From: an uncultured Sutterella sp.
GTDB lineage: Bacteria; Pseudomonadota; Gammaproteobacteria; Burkholderiales; Burkholderiaceae_F
Assembly: GCA_900757865.1 (NCBI GenBank)
Contig: CAAEPH010000012.1
Location: 1-27,014, forward strand
Length of the DNA stretch: 27,014 nucleotides
Direction of reading: 5' to 3'
Notes under the pieces: model-generated
Told to the model about the DNA's origin: nothing
Databases searched by the model: none
The model's input: only the letters and a program-made list of their open reading frames with translations
Translations under genes and position numbers: made by a program
Shown: piece after piece, positions 1 through 8,633 of the stretch
Position numbering within the stretch: position 1 is the first letter of the stretch
Layout: every line of letters begins with the position of its first letter

Positions 1-291
1 CGACTCTCAACCAAACTGGATGAAGCCAATCAAAAAGAACTGCGTTTTCGAGAACTCTCGTCTCAATTGGAGCAAGAGACCAAAGAACGCCTCCGACTCT
101 CAATCGAACTGGACAACTCTCGTCACGAATGCGCAAGTCTGCAAGCCAAACTGAAGGATGCTCTTGAAGAACTCCACCTTTTAAAGGTTGAATTGGAAAA
201 GACAAGAACAGACAAAACTCTCACTGCGGCTGTCGAAATCGCAATCAGAGAAGTACTATCGAAAAGGTTGCAACGTACGGAACCTATGTAA
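1..291 (+). CDS. C-terminal part of a coiled-coil protein (partial, KfrA-like?)
   Basis: The reading frame is open from the first base and ends at TAA 289-291, so the gene begins left of the window and 96 residues are visible. They are rich in Glu, Lys, Leu and Arg with heptad spacing, as expected for a long coiled coil. The block RLSTKLD at residues 1-7 returns as RLSIELD 31 residues later, and the DNA of the two copies is also nearly identical, so the coil grew by internal duplication. KfrA-like plasmid and ICE proteins have an N-terminal DNA-binding domain followed by such a coil, but the N-terminus is outside the window, so this is only a suggestion. It converges with the leftward conjugation operon and shares its terminator. 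Confidence 0.7.
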   Translation, partial: RLSTKLDEANQKELRFRELSSQLEQETKERLRLSIELDNSRHECASLQAKLKDALEELHLLKVELEKTRTDKTLTAAVEIAIREVLSKRLQRTEPM

Positions 292-308
292 CGTTGTTAC
301 GTCCCAAT

Positions 309-339
309 AAAAAAGCTCAGGTATCACCTGAGCTTTTTT
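309..339. terminator. Bidirectional rho-independent terminator
   Basis: AGCTCAGGT (314-322) and ACCTGAGCT (326-334) form a perfect 9-bp stem with a 3-nt loop. It is flanked by an A-run on the left and a T-run on the right, so a U-tail is made on either strand. It lies between the convergent coiled-coil gene and the DUF4400-like gene. Confidence 0.9.
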
Positions 340-355
340 GTATGCGCATCGCTTC

Positions 356-973
356 TTAAATCTGCTTCTGCAAGCGTCCCACTAGCGTTCCAGTCACACA
401 CGCAGCCAGACAAACCAGTACCGGAAGAACGTACGAGTTAAGCACGAACGGCCAAAACAAGCACAACGTGATCATCAGCATACACTTTCGGGTTAAGCCG
501 ATCCGCCAGGCCAACTGAATAGGAGAGGTAAAGGAAAACACCCTTTTGAGCCGTTCACGCTCACAAAACCCATAAAGCGCAAGACAAAGCGTCAACGGCA
601 GACAGAACACAACCCACTCAGAAACAATGACACTACGGACAACCAGCAATCGCGCTATCAGCAAAAGCACCCCTATCCGGCTGGACAGGTAGTCCTTCGC
701 CACAACATCTTGACCATTCCATAGATCATTCAGTTTGAACCAACGAACTCCTGCGTCATACAACCAATCCCATTGTTGAATCAACCTTTCCGGCCCCAAT
801 CCGATACGATCCAACAGGACAGCGACATTAATATCCCACGCATGAAGCGCTCTGGAGATCTCAGCCCGTCCCACATCATCCACAAGATCAACAGGCATCA
901 ATAAAAGGTACGCTAAAACAGCGACATAAACCGTTCCCATCAGGAATCTGTTCCATTGCCCCTTCTCTACCAC
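356..973 (-). CDS. DUF4400-like integrating conjugative element membrane protein
   Basis: This is a small membrane protein of about 205 residues with hydrophobic stretches near the N-terminus (starting VYVAVLAYLLL), two in the middle and two at the C-terminus, before a basic tail. Placed directly after a TraD coupling protein, it fits the DUF4400 family found next to TraD in SXT/R391-like elements. Its exact role is unknown in that family. The frame is open to an ATG at 1006, which would overlap traD by 32 bp, but that ATG has no properly spaced ribosome binding site. A GTG at 973 is preceded by AGAGGGGG with a 6-nt spacer and follows the traD stop directly, so it is preferred. It is the last gene of the leftward operon before the bidirectional terminator. 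The family assignment rests on context and topology, not on a diagnostic motif. Confidence 0.65.
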   Translation of the reverse strand: MVEKGQWNRFLMGTVYVAVLAYLLLMPVDLVDDVGRAEISRALHAWDINVAVLLDRIGLGPERLIQQWDWLYDAGVRWFKLNDLWNGQDVVAKDYLSSRIGVLLLIARLLVVRSVIVSEWVVFCLPLTLCLALYGFCERERLKRVFSFTSPIQLAWRIGLTRKCMLMITLCLFWPFVLNSYVLPVLVCLAACVTGTLVGRLQKQI

Positions 974-974
974 T

Positions 975-2900
975 TTAAGCCCCCTCTTTCTTAAATTCGC
1001 GAACATCCTTCAGAAGAATCGGTACCCGCCCCTTGACCACATGACCACCGGACACCACACCGAAAAACTCCAAATTCGGTAAAGCACCAAGCAACTCTGC
1101 GGGAACAAGTTCCGCCTCCTGCTCAACTTGTCTCTCTCCTAAGCTTCCAGACTGAGTGGCAAAAGATTTGGCTGTAGCTGAGACGTCATGTGACCACATG
1201 ACACTTTTAACCTGAGTTTTAAGAACTCGCGCGGTAAGAAATTCTTGAGTTTCTTTGTCGTTACAACGAAGAGCAATGAAATTATTCAAATTTGCCAGGA
1301 TACGCATCGCCTCGGCCGGATCTCCTGCCTTAGCAACGAAATCCGCAACCGTCTGAGTCGCAAGACAAATCGTAAATTTTGCGCCGCGAGCCTTATTCAA
1401 CATCTGAATAAAAGGCTCGCACATCAGCTCTGCAGCCTCATCGACAAATAACGCTATCGGCGTTGGTGAAGCTTCAAAGTTGTAACGCGCCCCGGCCGTA
1501 GCTGCCAAATCCGCTAAAAACATGCTGCCAATTGTTCTCGCGAGCGCGGCATCAGTCAAAGCATCAAGACCGACATAGAGAACACAGTTCTGCTCGATAA
1601 GCTTTCTCGAATCAGTGAAAGCAGTCTCTTCCATCCTGGCATCATTCGGAGAAAGGAGATCCCCCACATCAGAACTCACTAGACGAGCCAACAAGTTGAT
1701 CGTGGAAATTGTCGTCTTAAACAGAGATTCTTTGTCTCGCTCAACCAAATTAAGAATACTATCCACCTCAACACTTCTGGACTTCATATTTCGGTATGCA
1801 TTAGCCAAAGCTGCATACTTTCCATCTTGCCCTCGTGCCTTACACAGCTCCGTCACCGACTTTTCTCCAATCAATGGATTGAGATAGGTCTCCAAGACTC
1901 TGATCGCAAGAGGCTGACAATCTAAGAAGTAGCTATAAAGCCTCTTGAAAGTTGGCTTCTGACCAACCAACTCCATACTCTCGCAAAGGGTTTTCAAAAC
2001 CCCGCGCCCCATGTCAATGAAGACTTGACCTTCACCGCCTTTTCCTGGAAGGGTTTCCGCTATGCGGGAAGCCAATTCAGCTGGTCTTGAGTAATTTGCC
2101 AAAAGGTTGATGTGTACGGACTCTTCCGGATGCCCCAAATGCAGGCTCTGGAAATGCATTCCACGGCCAACCAGCTCGGAAAACTCTTTCATGGTCTGTC
2201 GCAAACCGTGATCCCCTTTAGGATCAAGCACGATGACCCTGTACCCCTGCGCGATGGCCTGGGCGATTTGATGTTCTAGAAAACGAGACTTCCCTGCACC
2301 AGTTGTACCGAAAACTGCCATGTGTCCGGCCAAATCATTGAGTGTCAGATACAGCGGCTTCTCCTCTCCGATCAAGTGAATCCAAGGATATCCCGGGACC
2401 TGCGCAACTCGAGAAACAGTCCTCTCAATGGCTGTTTTGGAATCCAACGGATGAAGACAAAACTGCAGAAAGTGACTGCGAATGTATCGCACAGCAATGG
2501 CACGATTAAGAGTTGCTCGAAAGTGTTGATGCCAGTTCGAAACAGCGAATTCTCGAACTTCCTGACGTTGAGAAGCCTCCCAAATGAAGCCCATCCCAAT
2601 CCACCGATCCATCGACCTCGCACTTTTTTTTATCGACGACTCCAAGGCTGAGTAAGTCATGCACGTTGTTGTCGAGGCAATCAGCTTAGAAATGAATCGA
2701 TAATGGTCAATTGCCTTTGGAAGCTTCATTGCCCCCATACAGACAAGCAAAATGGCAAAAACCAGCGCGAATACGATGACCGATGTTTTTCCACAGAAAA
2801 TCAAGCACGTATACACAGCGGCCCCAATCAGGCAAAATAAACTTTGCCAACCCGAATAATTGGGGCCTACTCTAAACACAGTCTTATTTTGTTTAGTCAT
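975..2900 (-). CDS. traD: Conjugative coupling protein TraD (type IV coupling ATPase)
   Basis: This 641-residue protein would link the relaxase-DNA complex to the type IV secretion channel and pump DNA by ATP hydrolysis at the inner membrane. Two hydrophobic segments lie at about residues 20-55. The ATPase core shows Walker A GTTGAGKSR at 198-206, followed by LDPKGD at 225-230, and Walker B ALFVDEAAEL at 483-492 with the helicase-like motif CLATQT at 512-517. The layout matches the SXT/TOL-type TraD subfamily. The start lies 4 bases after the relaxase stop, so the two are probably translated together. It follows traI and precedes a DUF4400-like gene, the same order as in SXT/R391. No defect is visible. 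The spacing from the transmembrane segments to Walker A is normal for a coupling protein. Confidence 0.93.
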   Translation of the reverse strand: MTKQNKTVFRVGPNYSGWQSLFCLIGAAVYTCLIFCGKTSVIVFALVFAILLVCMGAMKLPKAIDHYRFISKLIASTTTCMTYSALESSIKKSARSMDRWIGMGFIWEASQRQEVREFAVSNWHQHFRATLNRAIAVRYIRSHFLQFCLHPLDSKTAIERTVSRVAQVPGYPWIHLIGEEKPLYLTLNDLAGHMAVFGTTGAGKSRFLEHQIAQAIAQGYRVIVLDPKGDHGLRQTMKEFSELVGRGMHFQSLHLGHPEESVHINLLANYSRPAELASRIAETLPGKGGEGQVFIDMGRGVLKTLCESMELVGQKPTFKRLYSYFLDCQPLAIRVLETYLNPLIGEKSVTELCKARGQDGKYAALANAYRNMKSRSVEVDSILNLVERDKESLFKTTISTINLLARLVSSDVGDLLSPNDARMEETAFTDSRKLIEQNCVLYVGLDALTDAALARTIGSMFLADLAATAGARYNFEASPTPIALFVDEAAELMCEPFIQMLNKARGAKFTICLATQTVADFVAKAGDPAEAMRILANLNNFIALRCNDKETQEFLTARVLKTQVKSVMWSHDVSATAKSFATQSGSLGERQVEQEAELVPAELLGALPNLEFFGVVSGGHVVKGRVPILLKDVREFKKEGA

Positions 2901-2904
2901 AAAC

Positions 2905-4644
2905 CTAATCCTTATCGGAACAGAGGATTAAGAATCCCCCACTTACATCCCAAATAATTCTAGGTTTGCCCTTTCTAAGTCGTAGATAGATCTCGGCCGT
3001 ATTCTGGGCGACTTTTTTATTGTTTAGAATTTCTTCAAATTTAATTGATTTACATCTAACGTTCCCATCCGGATCCCTATGAACATCGACCGCCATCGTT
3101 CCACCGATACGCATGTGTTCGATTAGCAAGTTCGTTAACTGAGTCAAAAAGTCTTTGACTTCCTCTGTACTCATGGGGTCATCGACATGCGTCAAAAACT
3201 GCAAAGGAATGTCCCCGCTTTCGCGCGCATCAGGACAATTTGCGCTGTCCTTGCCATCCGATTCCTTCTTGGTCTTGGGTAGGAAGTCTGAATCCGGTGC
3301 GACAAACGTTTGTTCACTCTCCTTATTCCGACCTCCGTTTTCTGCCTCGTTGACACGCTTTTTCTCTTCAGCCAGAACTTCGATCAACAGGGGCTGTGGC
3401 AACGAATCAGCTGTCAACACCTGAGTAGTATCCGGAAAGCAAATGCAGGAACGAATCAAAAAGTCACGCTGGAAAGTGCCTGAATCAGATTTTCCCACCC
3501 AAAATTGCCAATACAACTCTCGTCCCTCTGACGAAGGTGCGTATTCATCTCGGCTTAGCAGAAGACCGGCCTCATCCAAGACCTTCAGCACTCCTGCAAC
3601 AGTTCCTGGTACATAGGCAAGCCCCTTTGCCACTGCATGTTCGCGGATATCCCTGACAGTCTCGTTCCGAATAACGACGAACAATCCCTGATCAGTAACA
3701 AAGACTGTTGCTCCGCGACAGTTTGTCTTCCAAAAACCATCCTGAACCAATTCTTTGATGGCAGACAGGATCGCCGCCACTACAGGAGAAGAGCGAGACA
3801 ACAAACTTTGGCTTCGCCGGTTGCTTTCAATGTCGGATCGAACCGATCGCGCATCCGCTCTCTGAAGAATTGTTGCCAGTACTCCCTGATTAAAAATGAT
3901 CGCCCGCTCCATTGCATCCAAAATCTCACCCTCTCCTCTCTCTCCCAAATAATCGAGAAGAGGCCTTGGCAAGACTCGCATGTATGCATACCGAAGCGAC
4001 CTCAATTCGTGTGCCTTATGTTGCCGTTCAGAACGCCAAAAAACGCAATAACGCCCTATCAGTAATCTATTGCTCCACGCCACCAGCGGTTCCAACTCGG
4101 GATTCCATATTTCTCCATCCCTTGACGAAACGACCATGTCGCCCACCTTGCCAAGATCATGAATCAAAAACGTGACGGCGGCTGCGGTAATCCAAGCAGC
4201 CTTTTGTTCGTATTTCTTCTTCAAACTCTCCGACTGAGTAAAGGAAACTCCCTCTGCCAAACGTACAGCAAACGTCGCCCCCTCCAACAAATGCGTTAGA
4301 AGCCCACCGGCTGTTGAATGATGATGCACCTCTGAAGCAGGTAGCAAATGGACAAAGTCAATCAAGTTTCCAACCATAGGCAGAACCATGTGATCAATCT
4401 CCGCCGAAGACAAGGGCAAGCTCTTGATTAACTCAACAATCAAAGAGGAGTAACAATCCACCAAACAGGCCTCAGAGTGGCAGATGAATTCACCTCCCTC
4501 CTGCAGATTCATCGAATTGTGTTGAACCACCCCCCTGGATCGTGAAAGATAATCAACGGAAAGATGGTTCTCCTCCAACAAAGCCGCATTTTCCTTGGCT
4601 TTGTTGCTACCGAAACGGCACAACAACTTTTCCCAAAGCGTCAT
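2905..4644 (-). CDS. traI: MobH-family conjugative relaxase TraI (TraI_2 domain)
   Basis: This 579-residue protein is expected to nick and bind the transferred strand at oriT. The N-terminal TraI_2 region carries the hallmarks of MobH relaxases: a triple histidine (residues 107-109) in EVHHHSTAGGLLTH, an HD pair (162-163) in LIHDLGK, the W-x-P block around residue 180, and the RQHKAHELRS stretch at 207-216. MobH enzymes are HD-hydrolase-like and lack the usual Tyr/HUH relaxase motif, and none was seen here. A charged low-complexity linker at about 410-480 leads to a C-terminal domain (about 490-579) like the TraI C-terminal domain of ICE relaxases. The ATG overlaps the stop of the upstream 201-aa gene (ATGA at 4641-4644), which indicates translational coupling. 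traD follows after 4 bases. My recollection is that relatives are often longer. Confidence 0.9.
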   Translation of the reverse strand: MTLWEKLLCRFGSNKAKENAALLEENHLSVDYLSRSRGVVQHNSMNLQEGGEFICHSEACLVDCYSSLIVELIKSLPLSSAEIDHMVLPMVGNLIDFVHLLPASEVHHHSTAGGLLTHLLEGATFAVRLAEGVSFTQSESLKKKYEQKAAWITAAAVTFLIHDLGKVGDMVVSSRDGEIWNPELEPLVAWSNRLLIGRYCVFWRSERQHKAHELRSLRYAYMRVLPRPLLDYLGERGEGEILDAMERAIIFNQGVLATILQRADARSVRSDIESNRRSQSLLSRSSPVVAAILSAIKELVQDGFWKTNCRGATVFVTDQGLFVVIRNETVRDIREHAVAKGLAYVPGTVAGVLKVLDEAGLLLSRDEYAPSSEGRELYWQFWVGKSDSGTFQRDFLIRSCICFPDTTQVLTADSLPQPLLIEVLAEEKKRVNEAENGGRNKESEQTFVAPDSDFLPKTKKESDGKDSANCPDARESGDIPLQFLTHVDDPMSTEEVKDFLTQLTNLLIEHMRIGGTMAVDVHRDPDGNVRCKSIKFEEILNNKKVAQNTAEIYLRLRKGKPRIIWDVSGGFLILCSDKD

Positions 4645-5246
4645 ACTTTTTTTTCTGAACGACTTAAGTCGATTAAAGGCTTCAAGATTCTTCCGATCTC
4701 AGCAACCATTCCGTTCTGTCGCCTCAGGATCGACAAGCGTTCGTCCACAATCGACGCTGCAAGACGAACCCACTCCGGTTGCCGCGCAAATGCGGCCTTT
4801 GAAACTCTCTTTGTTTCTTTATTGAGACACACCTGTTCTGTTGCCCATACGACCTTCATGGTGACCATATTTCCCGTTCGCACACTTTTGAAAGTGGCAA
4901 CATAAGCCTTCGAATCTTGGTTATCGACTCCCGTTTGCTTTTCATCAACGGGATATGCACGGCACACCAACCGTTCCCATGAAAAGCTTGGAGTTCGATA
5001 CCTCTCGTCCCAACGCACCCTTGGATAAATCCGAGTCGACTCGCTCGTGAAACTAGTTCTCCTTAGCATTTGGTGATACTCGTCCGAAGCCTTCATCCCC
5101 TTGAAAAAAAGAGCTTCACGAATCTCCGCAACAGCCGTCTGAATAGCCTTCAACCGTTCATCAACGTACTCATCCACCTCCCACTCTTCAATCGTCGCTC
5201 GATCTTCAGGGGTTCCCGCTTTTGCTAGCCACAACCAATCGCGCAT
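4641..5246 (-). CDS. Unrecognised protein coupled to the MobH relaxase (201 aa)
   Basis: I do not recognise this family. The protein is soluble-looking and charged, with no membrane segment or signal peptide. An acidic N-terminal third (AGTPEDRATIEEWEVDEYVDE) is followed by a central region rich in Arg, Tyr and Trp and a basic helical C-terminus. The start is well supported by GAGGAGAG a few bases before the ATG. Its stop overlaps the relaxase start (ATGA), so the two proteins are probably made in fixed ratio. That position is where a relaxosome accessory or oriT-binding protein would be expected, comparable in place to MobI-type factors, but no motif proves it. The 358-aa gene ends 23 bases upstream. 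Confidence 0.75.
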   Translation of the reverse strand: MRDWLWLAKAGTPEDRATIEEWEVDEYVDERLKAIQTAVAEIREALFFKGMKASDEYHQMLRRTSFTSESTRIYPRVRWDERYRTPSFSWERLVCRAYPVDEKQTGVDNQDSKAYVATFKSVRTGNMVTMKVVWATEQVCLNKETKRVSKAAFARQPEWVRLAASIVDERLSILRRQNGMVAEIGRILKPLIDLSRSEKKV

Positions 5247-5269
5247 ACTCTCTCCTCAACCATTACTCT

Positions 5270-6346
5270 TTACGGAGAGCCGACCAGACTCTCCGAAGAC
5301 AAGCTACGTACTCGGATTTCCTCAAAGCATCGACGATACTTTTTCTCCAACAGACTGGTCATACATCCAAGCCGAGAGTCCTCGCATGGGAATCCCGCGA
5401 AAAGAAACGCCCAAACTGCCACCACAGGAAGAATGCGCATAAGGTCAACTGCACTTAGCCCCATCAAAACTCCCCGCCCCATGAGCTTCTCAAAAACACA
5501 TGTCACTTCCTCTCCCGCACCTCCATTCGGGAACTGAAAAGAGCCCTCTTTCTTGCACGGGTGTGCGACCGAACGCCAACGCCGGCGATTTTCAGCCCGC
5601 GAGGATCCGGTTAAGAAAGTCAGCAAGCGGAAACTCGACTCCTGTCCCACACCAAGCGCGTTCCAGGAATCAAATGTCGACTGAATTTCGTGAGTACTCG
5701 CTTCAAAATTGACAACAGTTGAAGTGGCTAAATCGCACAAGTTGTCTCCGCTGAAAGCCCACCTTAAAAACCTAGACCTTGCCTGCATGATTCTGGTCCG
5801 GTCATTCATCTCCTCAGCCAGCAACCAGTCTGCGAGAGCATCTTGAACAGGATCTCGAAACTCACGCATCAGCGTGAGATTCGCTCCCTGCACCAGATAC
5901 TTCGGGCGATAAATTGACAAAAAAACTTCAAGGGCAAGATAATCAAAATCATCCTCAGCCAGAACCTTGACAGCCCCTTTAGGGAGCCCAGACAAAACCA
6001 TGCAAACGGCAGGCTCAGTTTTGGCAACCTTTAGCCAGAACCGCCAGAAGGCGCGTGCGAACTGCGTTTCCCCTGTATCGGTTTTTGCTTGCCAACTACC
6101 GTTAAAGTGGTCTAGCCCAACCTGCGATACCGCTTGATGTAACGCAGATACCATTTCTTCTTGGTCCGTACAACTAACACCAAACGGCAAAAAATCGAAA
6201 CCAACCGGAACTACCCCCTGTTTCAAGCTGGACCTCACAATCCGCGACACAAGGACATCTTCAGTTGAAATGTCAGCACGCTGCATGAGTGTCCAGAGGA
6301 ATTTGTTTAAACCTCTCCAGTCTTGAACCAGTTTTCCAACTTTCAT
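5270..6346 (-). CDS. Unrecognised protein of the conjugative element (358 aa)
   Basis: I cannot assign a function. The protein appears mostly globular and helical, with a Trp- and Phe-rich stretch (FARAFWRFWLKV) around residue 95-106, and an IYRPKYLVQG segment near the middle. One hydrophobic stretch toward the C-terminus (LMRILPVVAVWAFLFAGFP) could be a single membrane helix or a buried helix. No nucleotide-binding, nuclease or helix-turn-helix motif is evident. Its ATG overlaps the stop of the helicase-like gene (ATGA at 6343-6346), so it is translationally coupled to it and probably works with the replication or DNA-processing step. The 201-aa gene follows after 23 bases. It is intact and uninterrupted, which favours a real function. 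Confidence 0.75.
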   Translation of the reverse strand: MKVGKLVQDWRGLNKFLWTLMQRADISTEDVLVSRIVRSSLKQGVVPVGFDFLPFGVSCTDQEEMVSALHQAVSQVGLDHFNGSWQAKTDTGETQFARAFWRFWLKVAKTEPAVCMVLSGLPKGAVKVLAEDDFDYLALEVFLSIYRPKYLVQGANLTLMREFRDPVQDALADWLLAEEMNDRTRIMQARSRFLRWAFSGDNLCDLATSTVVNFEASTHEIQSTFDSWNALGVGQESSFRLLTFLTGSSRAENRRRWRSVAHPCKKEGSFQFPNGGAGEEVTCVFEKLMGRGVLMGLSAVDLMRILPVVAVWAFLFAGFPCEDSRLGCMTSLLEKKYRRCFEEIRVRSLSSESLVGSP

Positions 6347-8100
6347 ACCGCCTCCGTCACCCTAAAACTTACTGGGGATTGTCTGCGGACGATTTCCAAC
6401 CGGAACCCGGAGTGCGCCATTTGGGCAACACGCAAAAGTCGGCGTCCTGCTTTTCGAACGTTCAACCCGTCTTCGTCTTCTTCAAGCAGCTCCCAACGCT
6501 CAAAAATAGCCTTTGCTTTTCTTTGTGCGTCATCCTCAGCCTCTTTCTCAAGCCAACCTCTGATGTCGGCCACCCTAAAGGCCTTCCCTTTAAATCGGCT
6601 TTTCAGGAGTGCCAACAACTCGGAGCTCTCGTCGGTTGCAGTGCCATCGGCATTCTTCAAGAGGCAGTAAGTTCTTTGCAGAGGATCGGGCTTTCCAAGC
6701 CACAGTAATGGAAAGCGACATTTACGATCCCACTCAGGAAAAGACGGAAACGCCTCATATTCGATTGCACCTGCAAAAAACCACGCCCGAAAAATTATTA
6801 GTGCGTCCTGAATGATCTCGGTACGCTGCCGTGAAAATATTTCCTCTATCGGTCGCGACCGTTCCACTGGTCTAAACGGGTGGGGATCCAAGCCAATCAC
6901 CAAAGTTCTGCGCATCAAGTCGCGAAGCGGCAAAGTATGGTTTCCGTTACTAATGAATATTGATTCATTTCTAATATCAACCAAAGTACTACTTCCAAGT
7001 ATTCGAGCCGAAAACTGCCCCTCAGTCAGACACGTGCAAAGCACCCCATAAGGAACTAAATCCCCTGTGACATTGTCAAAAACGACCACCTTCGGCAAAC
7101 TCCTTAGTGCACTCGCCAAAAGTCGCTGCATCTCTTCTTCCGAAGTTGGAAAGGAAAGATACGTTGCGCTTCCTTTCCGGGTAGGCAACATCGTAAGTGC
7201 CCTTGTCAGAGAGCTTTTTCCAGCTCCAGGTGTCGTAGCAAAAACATGAACCATCGGACATGTGGAAACGGATGGCTTCAAGGCGGCACAGAGCATCGAC
7301 GCAATCGCAGCGGCCTCATCACTTTCTTGAGCGAAGCTCACCCCTGCTAGCACCTTCTGAAGCCTGGCATAAGCCTTTTCAGCCTCGTCTCGAGACACTT
7401 TTTCAGCAATGCCTTTAAAAGTTTTAGGATCAATATCGAGCCATAGTCGACTGACAGGGTCGTACCCGCGATCTATCTTGACTTGCCCATCTTCCATTAG
7501 AAACGGGCACTCCACTACCCCCCGAAGAGCAGGTATTTCTGACTCCCCTTCAAAATTGCTTAGAAGAGCTCGGCCATAGCGGTCTGGAAGATCCGTAGGC
7601 CTAAGCTTTTGCTCTCCAGCCATGCGCCGATCCACGCGGTAAAGTGAGAGGCAACTCGCGACCAACATCGGAAGACTATCCTTGGTGAAAAAAAACATTT
7701 CGACATCCCTTCCACGATCAAAGATTTCAACGAGTTGCCCACAGAAGCGGAAAATTCTTCCAGTCTCTGCCAGTCGTTTTTCTATAGTCAGTACGGCATA
7801 CCGGAACTCCCCCTCTTGCAGCACGAGTTTGTCACGCCAGTCGGCATCAAACTCCGAAATTTTCAGGAAGGCTAGAAGCGAGGCGGTGGTCATCCCACAC
7901 GCACAAGCGTAGACCCCGACCATAGGCGTACTCTCAGAAGGAAGGACGTAGTAGGCACGTTCCCCACAGTCAGGACATGAAAGTTCGACCCACTTTCCAA
8001 GCTGCACCCTGAGAAACCCGCGTTCGCTCAACTCCTTGACCACAGGGCATTCAGGCTCACGCGCAAAAAAGCGGTCAGTCCTCGCGATTTTGTCCGACAT
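6343..8100 (-). CDS. Zinc-finger primase/helicase-like AAA+ ATPase
   Basis: This 585-residue protein probably unwinds or primes DNA for replication of the element. Near the N-terminus a zinc-ribbon-like set of cysteines is visible (C42, C45, C66, C68 in CPDC...CAC), as in primase-helicase proteins. The ATPase core has a P-loop TTPGAGKSS at 289-297, Walker B VVVFDN at 338-343, and a later ISNGNH...LMRRTLVIGLDP block resembling the sensor and arginine-finger region of phage and ICE primase-helicases. The frame is open to a GTG at 8136, but the ATG at 8100 is preceded by AAAGGAGAGG, so 8100 is chosen, which overlaps the AlpA-like gene by 26 bp. The stop overlaps the 358-aa gene. The precise activity (primase, helicase or both) cannot be read from the sequence. 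Confidence 0.8.
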   Translation of the reverse strand: MSDKIARTDRFFAREPECPVVKELSERGFLRVQLGKWVELSCPDCGERAYYVLPSESTPMVGVYACACGMTTASLLAFLKISEFDADWRDKLVLQEGEFRYAVLTIEKRLAETGRIFRFCGQLVEIFDRGRDVEMFFFTKDSLPMLVASCLSLYRVDRRMAGEQKLRPTDLPDRYGRALLSNFEGESEIPALRGVVECPFLMEDGQVKIDRGYDPVSRLWLDIDPKTFKGIAEKVSRDEAEKAYARLQKVLAGVSFAQESDEAAAIASMLCAALKPSVSTCPMVHVFATTPGAGKSSLTRALTMLPTRKGSATYLSFPTSEEEMQRLLASALRSLPKVVVFDNVTGDLVPYGVLCTCLTEGQFSARILGSSTLVDIRNESIFISNGNHTLPLRDLMRRTLVIGLDPHPFRPVERSRPIEEIFSRQRTEIIQDALIIFRAWFFAGAIEYEAFPSFPEWDRKCRFPLLWLGKPDPLQRTYCLLKNADGTATDESSELLALLKSRFKGKAFRVADIRGWLEKEAEDDAQRKAKAIFERWELLEEDEDGLNVRKAGRRLLRVAQMAHSGFRLEIVRRQSPVSFRVTEAV

Positions 8101-8335
8101 TTCCTCTCCTTTGTACCAGTTGCCGTACTCGAGCACGCAACTCCTCTGGAGGGAGATCGCATGCGTAAAGGTTCATCATTTGCTCCACCTCATCCAACCA
8201 CCAGACCAAAATCCGCTCCCCCACATGGAAGGCAGGCGGAAAAGTCCCCGAAGCTATCCTTCTTTGTAGAGTGCTTTTGGAAAGCCGAAGTTTTTTTAGC
8301 ACGGTGGCTCTGCGTATCACCTGTCTAACAGTCAA
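8075..8335 (-). CDS. AlpA-family DNA-binding regulator/excisionase-like protein
   Basis: The protein has a MerR-like winged helix-turn-helix typical of AlpA: an initial RRATVLKKLRLSKSTLQRRI segment, then a short wing with GTFPPAFHVGERILVWW and a DEVEQMM helix. AlpA proteins of P4-like and ICE elements act as transcription activators of integrase genes or as excision factors. The frame is open to an ATG at 8386 (103 aa), which lacks a ribosome binding site. A TTG at 8335 is preceded by GGGAG with a 6-nt spacer and gives 86 aa, with the usual short stretch before the HTH, so it is preferred. It is the first gene of the leftward operon and overlaps the helicase-like gene, so it may set the level of the whole transfer module. 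Confidence 0.8.
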   Translation of the reverse strand: MTVRQVIRRATVLKKLRLSKSTLQRRIASGTFPPAFHVGERILVWWLDEVEQMMNLYACDLPPEELRARVRQLVQRRGNVGQNRED

Positions 8336-8593
8336 AATGAACTCCCAAAAAAGTCGACCATGGAGTGGATCATAAAAAGACACCATTTGGAAGCCAAACT
8401 AAATCCCGTAAACTAACCCACACTTTTCATACACTAGCCTCTGCCACAACCATTTCGAAGAATTCGCCAGTTACATTCATCCTCTAGAAACACCTTCTCA
8501 GTTCATCATTCTTCGTCACCATTAATCCCTTCTCTAAGCCTCTCGTTAACAACAGCCGCCCTCGTCCTCTCGATCACAGCTCTGAAACGATGA

Positions 8594-8625
8594 ACAAAAA
8601 AAGCTGATTCCCTCGGGAACCAGCT
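8594..8625 (-). terminator. Strong leftward terminator upstream of the element operon
   Basis: Read on the minus strand, AGCTGGTTCCC pairs with GGGAATCAGCT (one G-U pair) around a very short loop and is followed by seven T. There is no T-run on the plus strand, so it acts leftward. It would insulate the AlpA operon from transcription entering from the right, or act as an attenuator if the operon promoter lies upstream of it. Confidence 0.8.
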
Positions 8626-8633
8626 CAACATAT

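Larger units (their letters stand above)
1..8625. mobile_element. Part of a MobH-type integrative conjugative/mobilizable element
   Basis: The genes from the coiled-coil ORF to the AlpA-like regulator form one block of conjugation and replication functions, unlike the housekeeping genes to the right. The TraI (MobH) - TraD - DUF4400 order is known from SXT/R391-like elements. The block starts before the window, and no integrase, T4SS channel gene or direct-repeat attachment site could be seen, so both ends are uncertain. The right edge given is the strong leftward terminator upstream of the operon, and the true junction could lie anywhere between there and about 9.3 kb. It could be a complete ICE, a mobilizable element that borrows another T4SS, or a decayed remnant. 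All visible genes are intact, which argues against decay. Confidence 0.6.

Noticed and set aside
975..4644. Numerous rightward frames of 60-140 codons within traD and traI
   Set aside because: They lie opposite long genes with full family motifs, lack ribosome binding sites and have no recognised domains.
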